A model generated the notes under the pieces. The model was not told where the DNA came from, did not search any database, and was given only the letters and a program-made list of their open reading frames with translations. DNA of 35,027 nt from Pseudomonadota bacterium (GTDB taxonomy: Bacteria > Desulfobacterota > WTBG01 > CAIYCZ01 > CAIRTM01), in NCBI GenBank assembly GCA_024640785.1, contig JAHEEI010000007.1, positions 1-35,027 of the forward strand, given 5' to 3'. Positions 33,193-35,027 of this stretch are shown piece by piece (position 1 is the stretch's first letter; the number at the start of each line of letters is the position of its first letter). Both the position numbers and the translations under genes were made by a program.

Positions 33193-33465
33193 ATGAACAA
33201 TAACGATATCCTCAAAAAACTTAGAATTGCACTAGACCTTAAAGATACAGACATTATGGAGATACTTAAACTTGCGGATTTTGAGATATCAAAAACTGAA
33301 CTCAATGCTATCTTCAGAAAAGAAGGACATCGAAACTATAAAGTTTGCGGAGATCAACTCCTAAGGCGATTTCTTAATGGCCTGATATTAAAAAAACGCG
33401 GTGCAAGAGAGGCAACCCCTGTTAAGAAAGAAAAAATAAACCTTTTAAGAAAGAAAAAACAGTAA
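33193..33465 (+). CDS. DUF1456 (YehS-like) protein, half-length
   Basis: A 90-residue protein. Residues 1-70 (MNNNDILKKLRIALDL, DIMEILKLADFEIS, LLRRFLNGLILKKRG) match one DUF1456 repeat as I know it from YehS. Family members usually carry two such repeats in about 150 residues. Here a lysine/arginine-rich tail replaces the second. Function is unknown. GreB-like begins five bases after its stop, so the genes are probably co-transcribed. Confidence 0.8.
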   Translation: MNNNDILKKLRIALDLKDTDIMEILKLADFEISKTELNAIFRKEGHRNYKVCGDQLLRRFLNGLILKKRGAREATPVKKEKINLLRKKKQ

Positions 33466-33470
33466 ATCAA

Positions 33471-33995
33471 ATGGGAACAAGGGAAAAAACAAAACCGGAC
33501 ACATCAGGAAAACCTGGATACATAACACCTGAAGGTTATCTGAGGCTTGAAAAAGAGGCAAACTATCTCTGGAATGAAAAACGTCCTGCAGTGACACAGG
33601 CGCTTACAGATGCTGCAGCTGAAGGTGACAGATCTGAAAATGCTGAATATATTTATCGGAAAAGACAGCTTGCAGAAATAGATAGAAGACTTAGATTTCT
33701 TAGAAAAAGACTGGACGTCCTTAACGTGGTTCATGAAAAACCTAAGGCAGACGGTCGGATATATTTTGGATGTTATGTTACCCTTGAAGATGAAACCGGA
33801 GAACGGGTTAAATATAGAATTGTCGGCCCTGACGAATGGGAAATTGAAAAAAATGAAATAAGTATGGACTCACCCATGGGAAGAGTTTTGCTTGGCAAAG
33901 AAGAAAACGATGAGGTACTTGTCCGACGTCCAAAAGGAGATACCAACTTTACAATTATAGAAGTTTCAGTTGAAAACAATTTTATGCAGCCCTAA
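33471..33995 (+). CDS. greB: GreB-like transcription elongation factor
   Basis: A 174-residue Gre factor that enters the RNA polymerase secondary channel and stimulates cleavage of backtracked RNA. The N-terminal coiled coil carries DRSENAEYIYRKRQLAEIDRR, with the acidic tip residues D and E in the ERSENA-like segment. The C-terminal FKBP-like domain has YVTLEDETGE, YRIVGPDEWE and SPMGRVLLGK. The YRKRQLxEIDRR wording fits GreB rather than GreA. No clear Shine-Dalgarno is visible; coupling to the preceding gene is likely. Confidence 0.9.
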   Translation: MGTREKTKPDTSGKPGYITPEGYLRLEKEANYLWNEKRPAVTQALTDAAAEGDRSENAEYIYRKRQLAEIDRRLRFLRKRLDVLNVVHEKPKADGRIYFGCYVTLEDETGERVKYRIVGPDEWEIEKNEISMDSPMGRVLLGKEENDEVLVRRPKGDTNFTIIEVSVENNFMQP

Positions 33996-34017
33996 TTTAT
34001 ACGAAGAGAAGATCAGC

Positions 34018-34827
34018 ATGTGTGAATTCTGCTCCCAACATGGCGATGGTAAAATATGGTACAAAAATGCAACCAACTATTCAAAAGACCTTGTTTCGGA
34101 TTTAAACCGCAGAAAATATATTGAAGATTTCTTTGAAAAAACAATAGAGGATGGGTTTAAAACTCTTGGAAGACTCGAATCCATTTTTCAAAAAAAAGGA
34201 AAACTCCCCTCAAAAGTGACAAAAGCAATGATTGAAAAAGCTAAAGTTGAGCACTTCGGCCAGGTACTTCCTATGGAAGAAATAAGTGAAATAGTCTTGC
34301 AGGCAGCAACCATCGTAAGAATGCCCTGCCCCTGCAGGTGGACCTCCCTTAAAAAAGAAATAAGGTGCTGTTATGCCATAAGCTATACACCCGATGCCTG
34401 GTATAAAGGTGTAGACATGAGCTATTTTGGAACTACGTCTGATGAACATCTAGAATCAGTATCTGCTGATGAAGCAATTGAACAAATGAAAGATCTTGAA
34501 AAAACCGGGGCTATTCATACCATATGGACGATGCTTACACCATTTATTGGATCCGTATGTAACTGTCAGCTTCACGACTGTATTGCCATGCAGACTTATT
34601 CCGGTATCAATGTTGAGCTGATGGCAAAAGCAGAACATGTCGCGTATGTTGACACAAATTCATGTATAGGCTGCGGCGCATGTGTTAAGGTCTGCCAGTT
34701 TAATGCAATCACCTCAATTCATGTTAATGGAGAACATCGCGCTTGCATCAATCCTTACAAATGTTTCGGCTGTGGACTTTGCCGAAATGCGTGTGAATTA
34801 GAATCAATCAAATTAAAACTTAGATAA
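34018..34827 (+). CDS. Cysteine-rich protein with C-terminal 2[4Fe-4S] ferredoxin domain
   Basis: A 269-residue cytosolic protein. The N-terminus begins MCEFCSQHG, and a central region has more cysteines (MPCPCRW, RCCYA, CNCQLHDC) that could bind a further metal site. The C-terminal 55 residues are a classic bacterial ferredoxin domain with CIGCGACVKVC and CFGCGLCRNAC. The frame is open back to an ATG at 33970, inside greB. The ATG at 34018 is preferred because it avoids the overlap and has a purine-rich GAAGAGAAG upstream. Partner and reaction are unknown. Confidence 0.8.
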   Translation: MCEFCSQHGDGKIWYKNATNYSKDLVSDLNRRKYIEDFFEKTIEDGFKTLGRLESIFQKKGKLPSKVTKAMIEKAKVEHFGQVLPMEEISEIVLQAATIVRMPCPCRWTSLKKEIRCCYAISYTPDAWYKGVDMSYFGTTSDEHLESVSADEAIEQMKDLEKTGAIHTIWTMLTPFIGSVCNCQLHDCIAMQTYSGINVELMAKAEHVAYVDTNSCIGCGACVKVCQFNAITSIHVNGEHRACINPYKCFGCGLCRNACELESIKLKLR

Positions 34828-34845
34828 TTCCCCAATTCCTGCCTC

Positions 34846-35027
34846 TGACCCTGCCCCCAAAAGTTGATCCAGTTTTTGTGATAGGATAGAGCAAAAACAG
34901 AAAGGGGTTAACATGGGGAAAAGATACCGGGCAGAAGAAATTGTCATGAAGTTAAGGGAAATCGAGCTTTCAATAAATAAGGGCATGGATGTGGTTCAGG
35001 CCTGTCGTCAGGCAGGGGTTTCAGACC
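34846..35027 (+). mobile_element. Left end of an IS3-family insertion sequence (cut by window edge)
   Basis: The sequence from 34846 (TGACCCTGCCCCCAAAAG) resembles IS3-type left terminal repeats and is followed after about 65 bases by an OrfA-type reading frame. It begins 18 bases after the stop of the Fe-S protein gene. The right end, and so any target duplication, is outside the window. Confidence 0.7.
34913..35027 (+). CDS. IS3-family transposase OrfA (partial)
   Basis: Thirty-eight codons are present: MGKRYRAEEIVMKLREIE, then GMDVVQACRQAGVSD. This is the start of the helix-turn-helix of IS3 OrfA proteins, which bind the terminal repeats. AGGGG lies just before the ATG. The frame continues beyond the window and OrfB would be expected after it. 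Confidence 0.8.
   Translation, partial: MGKRYRAEEIVMKLREIELSINKGMDVVQACRQAGVSD

Overview
The window is AT-rich bacterial chromosome from a Gram-negative, apparently anaerobic or respiratory organism. The evidence is an LpxC domain for lipid A synthesis, a secreted multiheme c-type cytochrome, HdrD/DsrK- and HdrE/DsrM-like redox subunits, and ferredoxin-type proteins. This mix recalls deltaproteobacterial or candidate-phylum lineages, but no 16S rRNA or other definitive marker is present, so the taxonomy is inference.

Layout. 1-5041: the tail of an unknown gene, a secreted multiheme cytochrome with thrombospondin-type calcium repeats, an SDR oxidoreductase and a lysine-rich coiled-coil protein behind a very strong promoter. 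5042-6511: two phosphatases (trehalose-phosphatase and a histidine phosphatase). 6730-11233: an NtrY-type sensor kinase followed by an NtrX-like response regulator fused in one reading frame to a complete LpxC deacetylase. 11516-16134: the classic rpmH-rnpA-yidD-yidC-jag-mnmE block, including an rpmH gene starting with TTG. 16225-19328: a dolichol-phosphate-mannose-synthase-like GT2 and an STT3/PglB-like oligosaccharyltransferase. 19343-22109: a GT4 on the other strand, then a small DMT/SMR transporter and a UbiA-family (decaprenyl-phosphate phosphoribosyltransferase-like) enzyme. 22327-23637: a zinc-ribbon, transmembrane, SPOR-domain protein. 23833-28983: a minus-strand set of substrate-binding lipoprotein, ABC permease, ABC ATPase, MSMEG_0568-type radical SAM, GNAT and AIR-synthase-like protein. 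29049-32435: a GATase-like BPL_N protein overlapping an HdrE/HdrD-like membrane redox pair. 33193-34827: DUF1456, GreB-like and 2[4Fe-4S] proteins. From 34846: the left end of an IS3-family element.

Most notable. (1) The NtrY plus NtrX-LpxC arrangement suggests that the committed step of lipid A synthesis is covalently attached to a two-component receiver. The AAA+ module between them has lost the sigma-54 contact loop and the Walker B glutamate, so the protein looks converted from transcription factor to regulated enzyme. It sits divergent from the envelope-biogenesis genes rpmH-yidC. (2) The radical SAM/GNAT/AIR-synthase trio matches the core of the Nit1C (MSMEG_0567-0568/sll0786-0787) cluster, but no nitrilase or flavoprotein is present here and a dedicated ABC importer is. 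(3) A bacterial STT3 sits beside a lipid-linked sugar transferase, implying N-glycosylation of secreted proteins, with the 13-sequon cytochrome as a possible substrate.

Functions are assigned from motifs and domain order read by eye. No database search was run.
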